A stretch of DNA of 45,990 nt from Parachlorella kessleri (GCA_001598975.1 BBXU01002273.1:1-45990); one strand, 5' to 3'; shown: positions 22,549 to 34,275, numbered from the stretch's first letter. The notes: generated from the sequence alone by a model not told the origin. Program-made: numbers and translations.

Positions 22549-24405
22549 CTATGGCGTCCACAGCACCTGCGGCTCAACAGCGGCATATGGTGAAAACTTG
22601 CACACCACTTTCTACCCACATGCGGGCACCGGAGACTTGCTGTGACTGGCGCCACTGCTAATGCAAGGTTGGTTGTTGGATGCCCCTTGAGTAGCTGTAT
22701 CTTGGTAATACTTTTGTTGATGTTGTCAGCTCTGCAGAGCGGCCAGCAAGCGGACGCGCAGGCAGCACCCACAAACTGTTCAATTGGCTGTATGGTACCT
22801 ACCTGGCAAGACACTAGGTTGTCCTTGGTAAGAAAATGCAGTCCTTCTAGCACTCCATCTAGGCTTGGGCCCGTGATCTGCTCAGGAAGTGTTTCCATGC
22901 CCCTGGCTGCCACCAGAAGGGTCACCACAGTTAGCTGCTCTCCGCCCTTCATGGTCCTGTCCCTGCAGACGCTGCAGGCAGAAGAAGCTTAGGGGAGCTA
23001 AATCAGCAGTGCGGGCCGCTCATCATCATAACCAGCTAATGTCAGGCATGTATGTGCAGTTCCAAAGACAGAACGAAAACCAGAGGTGCCCCCTGTGCTG
23101 CTATATAGCGACAGTACAGCCTGTGCCGGTACATCTCTGCAATCACCTGCCCAGACTCAATAGCGCATCACTTTGCTTCAGGCGTGCACTGGACTTGGAC
23201 AGGGTCGTGCGCTCCTAGAGCAGTATAAATGCCTGGCTTTTGGTAGATATAAAGCACACAGACACCCAATCCAGCGGTGCACATACAATATCCTATGCTT
23301 CAAAGCACACGATGAACAGACTCTGGGTTATTGCTAGTTGCCTCAGCATGTGCCCCAGGCACCCACCAACCCACCCTGGAGCACAACATACTGAAAATCG
23401 ACTTCGCGCTCTGGCTGTCAATCAATTGGTCGGGGCCTTCGATGTCTCCATAATCGAAAGAGGCATGGTTGCTGGTAAGAAGGTCAGCCGTACCTGCAGA
23501 GACAGCACACAGCACTGCATGCTTCATGCTAGGACACCAGGTGACTGCTGGCACTATATGCAGGACAGCCATCGAGCAGTGCTGAAATATCGTGGTACTG
23601 TGGCACAAATAGTTTGCAGCACATGTGCAAGCGTGACTGTTGACAGGTCACATGACATTGCTGCCATACCTCGAAGGATAAGATGCTGGGTGTCAAGGTC
23701 AGACATGTAAGCCCTGCTAACTATCTCCAGCATCTGCTGCTGCAGGCGCCGCTGGGTGTCATAGACAGCCACCCGCACCAGGGCCACCGTTGTACCAAAC
23801 GACCGACGAATGAACTTGTACACAGGGGGTACTGAATACCTCAAAACTATTCCAATGAAGATATTATAAAACAGCATGCGGAAATACCAGTTGAGAATGG
23901 AGATGGCATTAGGGGCGACAATTATCAGGGCCGGGAGCAAATAAAGGACTCCTCGGATGCGTGCCCCTGCGCAAAAAAGCAATAGCTCCAAGAGCATGTC
24001 TTGCCAGTTGTGCACCAGAAGGATGCTATCCTGGAGAAATGAGTACTAGGCACGGTGCTGCTGAAAGGTAGCACCCACAGCGAGTTTTGAGGAAAGCGCT
24101 TTGATCAATATCGTGTCCAGCTGGGTTTGGGCCCATGGCACGGGTTGCCTGATGCTTGCTCCTCACCAAGATGTAGCGAGTCTCCAGATGCTCCTGCTAC
24201 CTTGCAGCAGGTGCGCCTGTCACTGGTACCGGGCCGCCCTGCCAGAAGTGTCAATCAAGCTTGCGGCTGAGGGGGGCCTTGCCACACAAGGCACTGGTGT
24301 ACTCCGCGTGAGCGGTGAGCGTCGCAAGGTTGCACAGAATACCGGCCGTCGGAGACATGCAACCTTGCCACCCAATCTAGGTACGCAACAGCTACAAACA
24401 GGCAT
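22549..24405 (-). pseudogene. DUF1517-family gene, copy F, truncated
   Basis: Exons: 24405 to about 24075, 23966-23670, 23493-23375, 23214-23147, 22962-22803, 22566-22549. Exons 2-5 are open with conserved phases; exon 2 has NWYFRMLFYNIFIGIVLRYS and VALVRVAVYDTQRRLQQQM, exon 5 LTVVTLLVAARGMETLPEQ. Exon 6 reads VLWTP and then TAG at 22549-22551, where the other copies have Val or Leu, so the DYP end is lost. The sequence beyond the stop still resembles copy E. Exon 1 is also disturbed: an ~8-bp deletion relative to copy E near 24230 leads to a stop after SGRAARYQ. Two lesions make a pseudogene the best call. Confidence 0.65.
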
Positions 24406-24568
24406 GGCTGTGGTTTTGAGTCATCCAAGGGTAAAGGGTTTGCTTCGCTGCAGCACAAGTCCCCTTTCAGGTCAAGATGTGAAGGGCATCTTCAACCTGA
24501 CTATCGAAGACCATGATGCCCACCAGTAATCGAAACTTGCGAGGCAATCTATTGCTACTGACCACTGA

Positions 24569-24584
24569 TCGCGCGCAAGCGCGG
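24569..24584. promoter_or_regulatory. TCGCGC-GCAA-GCGCGG motif upstream of copy F
   Basis: 164 bp upstream of the copy F ATG; 5-bp GC stem around GCAA, preceded by GACCACTGA. Nearly identical to the copy D element, although copy F itself appears disabled. Confidence 0.4.
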
Positions 24585-25483
24585 CAGTGGGGCTTGCCGC
24601 TTGGGAGATCTGGAAAGGCCTGCAGTCTGGCCAGATACCGGCACCTGCAGTGCTTTAGCGAAGGATCAAGAAGGGTCAAGGAGCGGACTGTAGGCTGTTA
24701 GAACGGTGTTAGAGCTGTGGCAAAGAGCGCCAACGCAGGCAACCCTGAGCGAGCTGTGCTGTCAGGATACTCGGCAAGGTCCCCGGCCATAGGTTTGCGG
24801 AACATCGTTACTGTGTCGAGGAACTGAGCAAGCTTGCAGGACAGCCTGCTCAGCTAGGCCCACATTACCCAAATCATGCACGTCAGGCACGAGACCATGC
24901 CTTGACAATCACGTCCTTGAAGCCCCTACTTCATTACAGTACCTTGCCTCCAACATCAGCAAACTTTGGCAGGGAGTGCAAGCAGCAAGACATGGTCCAG
25001 CCACAGACGGACAGGCACCCCACCAAGGACAGCAGCAGAAGAACAGACACAGGGGATCGGTAATCAACTCGCAAGCGCATAACCACAAGGTATTACTACG
25101 AAATCATTCCTTAGCAGTCGGCCCTCTTTGCGAGGGGCACACCTTGGTAGTGCAAAATTCTAGGACATAACACAAGTCTAAGTTTGTCATTCGCACAGCA
25201 GGGGCAGGTGAACTATGAGACAACACCAGCACACGCAAGGAAAACCAAGCCCCTTACCAAGACACATCCACCTAAGTTGGCAAGTAAAGATACAAGAGGC
25301 ATGCCCCATCCGTCATCAGAAAAACACATTTGAAACTCTAGGGAAGAAGCGGGCGCAATGGCACCGTGAAGATTCACAAGCAGCATTAGACTTTTCTAGA
25401 CCAAAGGAAAACTCGGCATCTCACCACCACCCCAACTACCACCCGAACAGGAATGGCAAGTGGACAAAGACAGTGCAACTGGT
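24585..25483. other. Array edge and 3' flank of the kinase gene
   Basis: The left ~250 bp is upstream DNA of copy F, with the AAGAGCGCCAACGC...GAGCTGTGCTGTC block shared with the left edge of the window. From about 24950 to 25480 the sequence is A- and CA-rich, non-repetitive, and presumably the 3' UTR and downstream of the kinase. No gene seen. Confidence 0.45.
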
Positions 25484-28400
25484 TCAGGCCTCCTCTTTCA
25501 GCAGCCCATCGATGCGCTCGAGGACCTCAGTGAATGGTGGCCGCTCCTGGGGCTCGACGCTTAGGCAGCTGTGGACCAGGGCCTGCAGCACAACAGCCAG
25601 AACCCTTAGGGCCCAGGGCTCCGCATCGCCAGCCCACTGGCTCCCTTGAGGGGGCAACCAACTTACACGCCCGCCCCACTGCCATGCTCTGCTGACCCAA
25701 ACAGGCAGCAGCGACCATGCCCAGGGTGCCCACGGCCTAAAACCGCCTGGTTTCCCACAGCAGCACCCGTCTGTCTCCCGCTCCACTACACCCTTGGTCC
25801 CCGCTGGCGCCCCACCGGCAGCATAGCAGCCATACCTCTGGATGACCTTGTGATCACACCATGATCGACCCCACTGACCAATCCCGCTAACCTGTCCCAC
25901 ACACGGTCCACCTTAACTTCCACTCCACCCTGCTACCTGATCTGTCCACCTACCTTGTAGCCCGCCGGCGCCGTCTCCGGCAGCCGCAGCAGCCCCTCGC
26001 CCGAGATGATCTTGTAGATGACGTTGTGCGGCCGCAGGCCAGGGAACGCTCTGCTGCCATTGAACATCTCCCACGCCAGCACGCCAAATGAGTACACGTC
26101 GGCAGCCGGCGTGGTCTCGCCCTCTTGCAGCACCTCTGGCGGCATGTGGGTGACGGTGCCAAAGGAGTCGCAGGAGATGGCGCCGCCGCGAGCGACGCGC
26201 GAGAGGCCAAAGTCGGCGACGTACGCGCGGAAGCCGCGCTCGTCAGAGTCGCACTGGCCCAGCAGCACGTTGTTGCCTGCAATATGGAAGGGGCCCAAGG
26301 TAAACATATGGGTGGAAAAAAGGGAGCGGGTTTCGCCAGCAGAAAAGCCGACCAAGCAACGCTTCTCGATGAGTCGCACAGGCCCGACAGCATTGTGTTG
26401 TCTGCCTTGTGGCAAGGACAAAGGTTCAAGCACAGGAAGAGACAGCAAAAGAAAAGCAGATAGTTGAGTCCTGCACTTTGCCCTTCTGCTAGTTCTGCAA
26501 GCTTTCCATCCCACCCACACCAGCTGTTAAGTTAAGAACAATACCACCACATTTGACCCACCTGTCAAGTCGCGGTGTAGGATGGACTGCTGGTGCACAT
26601 AGACCATGCCAGCTGCCACCTCTCGAAGTGTGCGCAGCACGGCGCGCATGTTGGCTGGCGCCGACAGCGACGTCTTCTGCCGGAACCAGCCTTTCTCCAC
26701 TGCAACAGGACGGCAGCCCAACAGTTTTAAGGCTGGTAATGCCCAGCAGCTGGTGCTGAGACTGACAGCAACGCTACCATGCTGAAATGGTCACAAAACC
26801 TGGAACATACACACAACGCCGGCACCTGGGGCAGCACAGCCAACATGCAGGCAATGTGATAGCGACTTCCTGCGCTGTTTGGGAGACCTCAGCCTAGTCC
26901 ACAACAGGCGAGCGCAGCAGCCACCTCACCTGCATCAATGAGCGTGCCGCGGTTCAGGTGCTGCTGCACCAGGTAGACAGTACCCCTCTCCACCTGGATG
27001 CCGTTGTCCAGTATCTGGCAGTCCACATCATATGTAAACGTCTGCAAAAGGGAAAGGGACAAAGCCACTGGCTAAAACAGATGTTACGGAGAAGCGCATC
27101 TGTCCTACCAGTCCACAAAATGTCTGCACAATAGAAACCATAGTCCAGACATTGTAACTTGTGCAGAGTGCTAGCCGAAACACAGGCTATCCAACAACTG
27201 GGCCTCAACACCTCCTACTTATCACCCCCTTCAGGCGCTGGGGCAGGTACCAGCCACTCCTCAGCCCACCCCACCCACTCCGCAACCTTCAAAGTACTAC
27301 AAGCAGGGTGCAGACTTGACCCTCCAACCACCGGGCACCCAGCCTTCCCTCAGCCAAGCTGGCAGCGATAAGAGACAAGTGTGTTAAGCACTTACCCGCA
27401 CGATGTTCTCGTGCACCAGGCCCTTGCTGAGCACCGCCTCCGCCATCACGTCGTCCGCCAGGCTGCCGTGGCGGTTGCAGTCCACCACCTTCACGGCAAC
27501 CACACCGCCCTTCCAAAAGCCGCGGTACACTGCAGGGTGGGGATAAAGCTCAGGACAAGGTCTCCGTAGTGAATTACGGCGGTGCTAGCCCTCAAGATGA
27601 GCTTAAGAGGATACAAAGCCAGCAAGCAGGCCACCGGACATCATATGTGGAGATTGATGCGGTTGAGCAGTACACAGCCATGAGGCACTTTTATCATCAC
27701 TTTGTGGGTCACCAACCACAGCAGTGCAGAAGAGCCTGCCGTCATCAAGCCCTACACAAGGGCCCCAGATGCCCTAATAGCACTGCCCCGGCACTACAGC
27801 TCTCACTTACCTGGCGACAAAACCGCTGCCAAAAATCGCGCCCCGCCTCCCCGCACATCAACACCCATCCATTCCCTCGGCTCGACCCGACCACCCCCAC
27901 CTCTTCCCCTCTCATCCTTCCTCGCATACCAACGCACCCTTTGCAAAGGAGCCGCTGCCGATGAGCGGCCCCATCTCCAGCCCCGCCAGCCCCGGCGGCA
28001 GGCAGTGGTCGCCAAAGGCCATCATGGACCGCGGCGGCCGCGCCGGCGCAAACGCCTCGCTCTCCTCGGGCGTCGCCGGCGACACAGTGCTGCCCTCCGA
28101 CTGTAGCCTGGCCATGCCGCCCAGCGTCGACACAGGCGACCCTGTCGGCAGGACTCCACCTTCTGTGACGCTGTCCCACGGCTCAACCACCGCCAGATAG
28201 AAGCAGGAGGCGAGTTGGGGGTCGATGGTCCCCACCGCCCCCGAGGTGTCCAGCTGCAGCCCGTCCTCCACCTGCCCGGCCTGCTGCAGCTCCTTCTCGC
28301 TGCGCACCCAGTTGGGCACGCCCACGGGCTTGTGGGGGTGGATCTGGTCGGTGGCGGCGGGGCGCAGCGACAGCGCGACCAGCGCGCCGCTGGCGCGGCA

Positions 28401-31258
28401 GCGCACGGCGATGCGGACGGGCTGACCGGCCGCCACTGCTGCGTCCACCCGCGCCATCTCGTCCTGCAGTAGGAGACGCAAGATGATGAGGACACCAGCA
28501 TGACTGACAGCCACACGACAGCTGCCGAGCGGGCTACAAAACTGCAGCTGCGGACAAAGTCAGGAACAACGTCAGGTGACCCACCCAGAGCTGACTGTCA
28601 TACGAACGTTTGGGCGGTCCTGGCAAGCGTCAGTGGCACGTGGCATACAATGCTGCCAAGCAGCCATTTGCAGGCCACCAATGTATCTCTGCCACCAGGC
28701 AGTCCACCTCGCTGGTCTCAACCTTAGGAGTTGCTCCCAACCGCAGCGCACCACCTCCCAACACAAGCAATAACAGCACACTAGCAATACTGCACATGTG
28801 ACAACTCCGGGCATATGACGGGTCTCACCTTCTCGCCCAGGCCCGCTGGCTCAAACTGGTCCCAGAAGCCCTGCTGCGTGCAGTCGTCCACCTGGCGCCC
28901 CGCCGCCTCCGCAAACGTGTCGTTGGCGTACAGCACCGGCCACGGCTTGGAGCGGATGTCGATCATAGCAAGGCCGTCTGCAAGCACCATGAGACACACA
29001 CGACAATATGACTGCTGTACTTCCAGCAAGGGGTAGGCTGTTTGAAACCATAAGAGCTGTGACCCCTAGGGTCAAATAGCCTACAGTAGCTTTGCAGCAG
29101 CCACAACGCTTGTTTCACTCACCCACGGCACTGCTCACTGCCTTGCTCATGCGCACGTGGTTGTCGGCAAAGGAGGTCTTCTGGCGGACCAGATGCTTCA
29201 GCATCTCCTGCACACAGAAACACACAACCCCCAGGTTATCAACTCGGGTCCCGACGACCTTACAACCTTTCCAGATCATCTGGCCAGTGATAGATGCCTC
29301 CCCGCCCTGAAGCTAGCCAAGCGTTACCCATAGGCCAGCCAAGCGCCACTGAGCAAAGTGAGACCTGGTTGCAACAACCACGCAAACTGGTTCAAGCATT
29401 CTCAGCAACCAGATAATCGTGAACCCGGGCTCACATTGTCGCGCTCCAGCTCTTGCACCGCCAGCTGCGCAAAGTTGGTGAGCAGAGAGTACATCTCTGC
29501 ACTGAAGCTGCGCGGAACCAGGTCCACCACGCACAGCGTGCCGTACCTGACGCCGCCTGCATACAGCAAAACCAACAACAGCATTACAAATGGGGCGATG
29601 CTAGGCAATCCCACCTTGCAGATGTTGGGCGTCAGCCCACGCGGCGCCTCTGGGGACATGCGTGGAGCAGCAGCAGCCATTCCTCCGTAAAACCTAAAAC
29701 GCCATTTCCTAGCCAACCAGCGTGACACAATTGGCAGGGCCGCCTCCAGAAACCGCACCACCCCGCCATTTCTGCCAGGAGGCAACCGACCTTGCCTCCT
29801 GTATTGTACGGCAAGCACCAGGTACACCAATAAAACCCATCCAGGCTGAGCTGATGCTAAACAGCTAGCCTCCATCCGGGCCACCGTGGCGCTGGCTAGC
29901 TAGCAACACAGTTAGCAAGTTCCCCACTTCTTCACCTACTGAAGGCTACAAGCCAACTTGACTCGCCTGTGCCAACCAAGGGCGCGCCGGCATAGAACTT
30001 GATGCGGGGCTCCCCAGCCACATAGGGATTCCCAGAGAAGCGCGCATCCACAGATGCGTCCTCGGTAATCAGCACTGCAGGCAACAGGAACGGCCGATAG
30101 TGTCGCTCGCATCGCGGCTTATACAAGCTGCCAATACAAGGAGTGCCTTCGTCGCCAGTGACTTGCATGTGATGCTTTTGCAGTAGTCCTCACGTGTACA
30201 TGTGGCCGACGAAAGCAGCCCCATAGAGCATTCTACCCTGGCAGCAGTGCGAGGCCTCCACATCAATGGACACATATGAAATAGAAGGGAAGACGGCTGC
30301 TGTCAGAACAATGACTTACCCTCAGGCTTGGTGGGAACCAGGATGTAGTTACACCAGGAGCCGTCGCGGTCCACGCACGCGCCAAAAGGCCCCACCTGTG
30401 AAGCAAGGAAGCTGAGCTAGGCAGCAGCGCCAAAGGAAAAGCACGCCCTAAACGCAACAGCTACCAAATGCTCCATAGTCCTGCACTATTGACCATCATC
30501 TGTGCAACCTCATGCAGTAAATGGACCTCCAAAGCAACCTCTCCTACCTGGCCAAGGCATCCCTCCGCCGGCACACTGAGAAAGTCCGCCCCTCACCTTA
30601 GACTTGAACCAGACCCTGTCGTCCACAATAAGCGTCAGCAGCGACACAGGCGTCTTGAATATAGAGGCCATCAGCCTGCACGCAGGACAGCTTGCCTCCT
30701 AGCTATAGGATATTTCACTTCCACCTACTCCTCGGAAAGGCTGTGCAGCGGACGCCACACCCCGACCTTGCCGGATACCACAGTGTACCCAGCAGTGCCT
30801 AGCTGGTGCTATACTGCTGGGCTCCTTACTTGGTAATCGCATCAAAGCGCGGCTCGGGCGGCGTGTCAATCATGGAGCACGCCCGCAGCTGCCGGTCTCT
30901 TGGTTGCTCGTCCGGCCATATGTTGGTGTTCACTGCGGATTCGCACGCCAGCCCTGGCGCTGGTGCCGGCGGCAACACTGTCAGCTTAACAATATTATTA
31001 GGCACAGCTGGTAGCGCCGCTGGCTGCGCGCTCCCTGCTGTGGATAGCTTCCCATCTGGGGACGGCTTGCTAAGCTCTGACGCTGTCTCCGCCACATCTA
31101 GCTTGGCGGGACTTGTGATCTGCAGCAACAGAAACGTTTATGTGAGGAAGCGCAGGACATGCAACCTAGTGGCGCCAGGAGCCAGCCCCGCTGCCCACCA
31201 TGCTATTCACCTGAATAGTATCAACCAGCGCCACCGGTTTTGAAACGCACGACCCCAT
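25484..31258 (-). CDS. GAF-PAS-protein kinase (TKL type), predicted N-myristoylated
   Basis: Fourteen exons: 31258-31211, 31119-30830, 30675-30597, 30395-30320, 30074-29967, 29556-29435, 29207-29123, 28977-28829, 28463-27938, 27529-27396, 27041-26930, 26699-26562, 26276-25954, 25582-25484; 2289 nt, 762 residues, all phases consistent. The start MGSCVSK fits N-myristoylation plus palmitoylation. GAF spans about 95-241 (FYAGAPLVGT, YGTLCVVD). PAS starts about 270 (WPVLYANDTFAEAAG) and ends with LVALSLRP strands. The kinase is at about 485-760: GSGSFAKVYRG loop, VAVK lysine, HENIVR, HRDLTGNNVLL catalytic loop, DFG, GTVTHMPPE, DVYSFGVLAWEM and ERPPF. All catalytic residues are present, so it should be active. 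The layout suggests a membrane-attached sensor kinase; the ligand is unknown. The intron after the exon ending at 29967 uses a GC donor. Confidence 0.9.
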
Positions 31259-31629
31259 GCTTGCTGCAGAGGGGCTCTTGACAACCGAGAGCTTGGTGCG
31301 AAGCTGGACTCGTCTGTGGTTCTGCTATGCCCGCCCTATCTTGCACTGCCCAGCGGGGCAAACGGGAAGAACTGCCATGCTAGACAGGCAAGGAGCCACT
31401 CGGCGGTCGAAGGAGAGCCCTCAGAAAGTACCCCATAGGCAGCGCATCACGCGCAGCATAGCCGGAGTGGAAAAGAAATGAAACTTCAGATCAGACAAGT
31501 ACCACCGCGGTGCACCGGCCTTGTGAACCCCTCTTCAACCCTGAAGTCTTGCCAAAGCTCATCAGAGCTAGCCTCGCCACTGTTTGATCAGCGCAGGTCT
31601 GTCACCCTGGGCAGCAGTGTCTTCGCGTC
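31259..31629. promoter_or_regulatory. Divergent promoter region, kinase / histone-fold gene
   Basis: 371 bp between the two start codons, which point away from each other. It must hold both promoters and 5' UTRs unless there are untranslated upstream exons. No clear TATA box or repeated motif was seen. A possible noncoding or coding frame at 31257-31481 is not supported. Confidence 0.5.
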
Positions 31630-32532
31630 ATGGAAACAGCAGTGCAGCAGGATGACCACCAAGACACATCGGTAGCAGCAGCAGCAACGGAGCCAACCTC
31701 CCCAGGGGCGTCCAGCCCTGGCAGCCCTGGCAAGGGCGCCTTTGGGCTGGTCTTGACACTAAATAGGGTAAAAAGCTTCATTAAGGAATACCCAGATGTC
31801 AAGTCGATATCTTCAGAAGCCTGCTTTGCAGTTGCCCGGGCCACGGTGAGCTTAAGGGCAGGGAGGTGTTGCTGGGCAGCAGGCTCAATTTGCACTTGCC
31901 TTTGCAGCAGGCGGCTTGGTGCATGTGATGCTGGTGTGCTGCGAGAATGCTGATTATAGCAGATTGGTGTAAGCGTCTCAGTTCTACAACTCACTGACTG
32001 ACTTGTAGCAGGAGCTCTTACTAGAGGCCCTGGCGCAGCGTGCTTCTCAAAAGATGCTTGCGGAGGAGCGTGAGGAGCTCCTCTACAATGATATAGGTGA
32101 GCAGTCCATGTCAGCAACTGCAGGCCCTTTTCTGCAGTGTAGGAAGCAGGGAGAAAGGTGTGCAGCCCTCTATGCCAGTGCAGCAGCCTGGCGTGGTGCA
32201 TATGTGCTAGCTGGGTGCCGGCAGGACAAGGATCGGTGTGACCGCAAAGTCAAAAGTTCCACTGGTCAGATCATCAGGATGGCTAAGCAGGGGAATGCTG
32301 TTGCCGTGGTCCCTGGTGCAGCTACGACTGTTGCAACATGGGAGGCCTTGGACTTCTTGCAAGGTGAGTGGCTAAGAAGGCCTTTGTGTTATCTCCAACT
32401 TGTTTCCTCACTTGCATTGAAGGTTATCCTGGGCAGGAGGACATTTTCATATGGTGCTGTGTGTGCTTGGCTGCAGATGTTGTGCCCAAGAAAGTGCCCG
32501 CGGCGGTTGTCTTGGAAAAAATGAAGGCCTGA
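31630..32532 (+). CDS. Histone-fold protein, CHRAC1 / Dpb3-like
   Basis: Four exons: 31630-31845, 32012-32096, 32322-32363, 32477-32532; 399 nt, 132 residues, GT-AG introns with consistent phases (0, 1, 1). The first ~37 residues are Ser/Pro/Ala-rich. The fold begins TLNRVKSFIKEYPDVKSIS and continues ACFAVARATELLLEALAQRA and REELLYNDIA, then WEALDFLQDVVPKKV. The last motif matches the DxxPKK tail of CHRAC1 subunits. Such proteins pair with a POLE3-like H2B-type partner in chromatin remodelling (CHRAC) or in DNA polymerase epsilon. The family is not NF-YC proper, which has a different loop. The exon 3 acceptor was chosen because it restores the conserved YxDIA...W spacing. Divergent from the kinase gene. 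Confidence 0.85.
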
Positions 32533-33245
32533 TAGGCTTGGCAAGCAGCATATGGTTGCAACTCACATACAATGGAGCCATGTCTGTCTAGAATGTAGAA
32601 TGTTGGCAATGTGTTTGCCTTCTGGGTTGGCTCTGCTTTCTAGCAGAGTCACCTGCCTGGTGAGGATGGTTAGGGTGTGGTCAGGCAGTCTGTACCAGTT
32701 GCCTGTTGCTGGCATACCCTTCGACTTCTTTCTGATGCTCCCTTGACAAGGAAGTGATTTTGGGTTATTCTGGAGACCCGTTGGGCGGTGATTGGCTGCA
32801 CTACATGTACTAGCCTTCATAATACACAACTATGCTGGAGCAGTCAGGCGATGCTACCAGGACATATATGCTGGACAGTACACCAGGATGTGTGCTGACC
32901 AACCAGCCTGTTTGACCAACAAACTGCAACCGGTAGCCTGGTCAGCTGGTATGAAGGTGTGGATGTCCTGCCGTGGCCACGGTGTCTTGGCGTGAGCGGG
33001 TCACTGGAGTCCAAGCTGAATCGCAGCCTTAGAGCAGCACAAAGTCTGGTCCCACTGGAAGTGCTTTGCTGTAACGTGTCAGTTGGGGAGCAGCGCCGCC
33101 AGGAAGAAAGGAGGACCCTCGGACTGCCCGAGCTCGGCCGAGGGAGCGTTGTCCATAGACAGAAGTAAGGTATCGAGTAGAGCACTTTCCTGGGATCATC
33201 TCCAGCAACCTTGGTGCCCAAAGGCTGCTCTGCAGGCCGACAGCC
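32533..33245. other. Upstream region of zinc-ribbon copy 1, duplicated
   Basis: No gene seen. A block with GCCTTCTGG-TTGGCTC...AGCAG-GTCACCTG-CTGGTGAGG (about 32617-32668) recurs at about 41967-42020, upstream of zinc-ribbon copy 3. CAGCGCCGCCAGGAAGAAAG at 33091-33110 recurs at 39821 and 42272, in each case about 155-210 bp upstream of the zinc-ribbon start codon, and may be a promoter or 5' UTR element. Confidence 0.5.
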
Positions 33246-33902
33246 ATGAGTAGAATGTGGCCGCATCTGTTGCCGCCCTCAGTGCAAGCCCTGGGCCGCT
33301 TGCAGTGCCCCTTCTGCGAGGGCAGCATGTATGGTGGCTCGTTGTATCGGTAAGCAACAGGCTTTGCAAAGGTGGCAGGTGGTGCGAAACTCTGAGAGAG
33401 CACGAAGTATATGGGCAGCGGTGAACCCATGGGCTACTAGCAGGCCTAGTAGGCTAGATGCATGGCATGTTATAAAGTGGGCCCGCTGAGCTCTAACCCC
33501 ATAGGTCTCTCTCTCCCTAGTAGGCTTTGCATGAAGATTGTTATATAAGAGGCGTAGCGGTTACTGCTAATTATGACACTGATGGCAGGGGACTAGGAGT
33601 GCCGCCAGGGTTGTGAGCAAAGTATGCGCCGGGGCGGCCCAAGCAGGCCAACCTTCGACATTCCCCGCTGGGAACTTCAAAGGCCCTTCCTGTCCCCTGC
33701 CTACAGGTGTACGCAGTGTGGTGCAGGGGTGTGCAACTGCTGCCGCGCCCAGCTGCCAGGGCCTGAGCCAGATCACGTCTGCCCAGGGCCCCAGGTCACC
33801 GGCCTTGAAACAGCCATAGAAGTGGTCGCTTTCATTGTTATTTGTAGCATTGCTTGGGCCAGCGCAGCACAGTGGGTGAGGAGAAGGGTCTGGAAGCGCT
33901 GA
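33246..33902 (+). CDS. Small zinc-ribbon membrane protein, copy 1
   Basis: Two exons, 33246-33349 and 33707-33902; 300 nt, 99 residues. Joining them gives CPFC-11 residues-CTQC, a classic four-Cys zinc-ribbon spacing, followed by GAGVCNCC and a CPGP, so extra Cys could bind a second ion. Residues ~75-93 form one hydrophobic helix (VVAFIVICSIAWASAAQWV) ending in RRRVWKR, as in a tail-anchored protein. A second acceptor at 33651 is also in phase but would insert about 19 residues between the two Cys pairs; the shorter form is preferred because it keeps the spacing in all three copies. No family name recognised. Confidence 0.55.
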
Positions 33903-34134
33903 GTGCTTCCATATTTGATGAGCAGCAATCTGCAGCAAGGAAGCCAGGCTATTGATTGGAAAGCTCCTCTCCACTTCTCAGGCCATATGAATCTCATGCA
34001 TGCAGTGCGGGCACGCATGTGGTCATAATGCAGTGTCCATTGTACTTCTTTGTACAAGTGCAATTTACCAGATAAAGTATACTCTTACAGTTGCCCAGCA
34101 CGTTTGCGGGTTGATTACGATCTTCACTGGGGGG

Positions 34135-34275
34135 AAGACTGGTCCTGTGAGCGTCTTGAGAGCGTCCTGTGGCCCCACAAGACGTCCTGGCAACATCCTG
34201 TGGCCCCACAAGATGTCTTGCCTGGGTCCTGTCTGACGAGATGTCCTGTACTGGTCCTGTCTCCCATCCTGTGTC
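34135..34275. repeat. Degenerate CCTGTGG / CACAAGA array, copy 1
   Basis: Irregular units of 9-13 bp around TCCTGTGGCCCCACAAGA, which itself reads as an inverted repeat (TCTTGTGG / CCACAAGA related). The same unit types form the larger array at 38049-38283. Confidence 0.7.

Noticed and set aside
25950..26467. Plus- and minus-strand frames overlapping the kinase
   Set aside because: Shadows of the kinase exon at 25954-26276 and its neighbouring introns.
33651..33706. Alternative acceptor (AAGCAG at 33645-33650) for zinc-ribbon copy 1 exon 2
   Set aside because: In phase in copy 1, but at the equivalent place in copy 2 it leads to a different frame, and it breaks the CxxC-11-CxxC spacing; transcripts could still use it.
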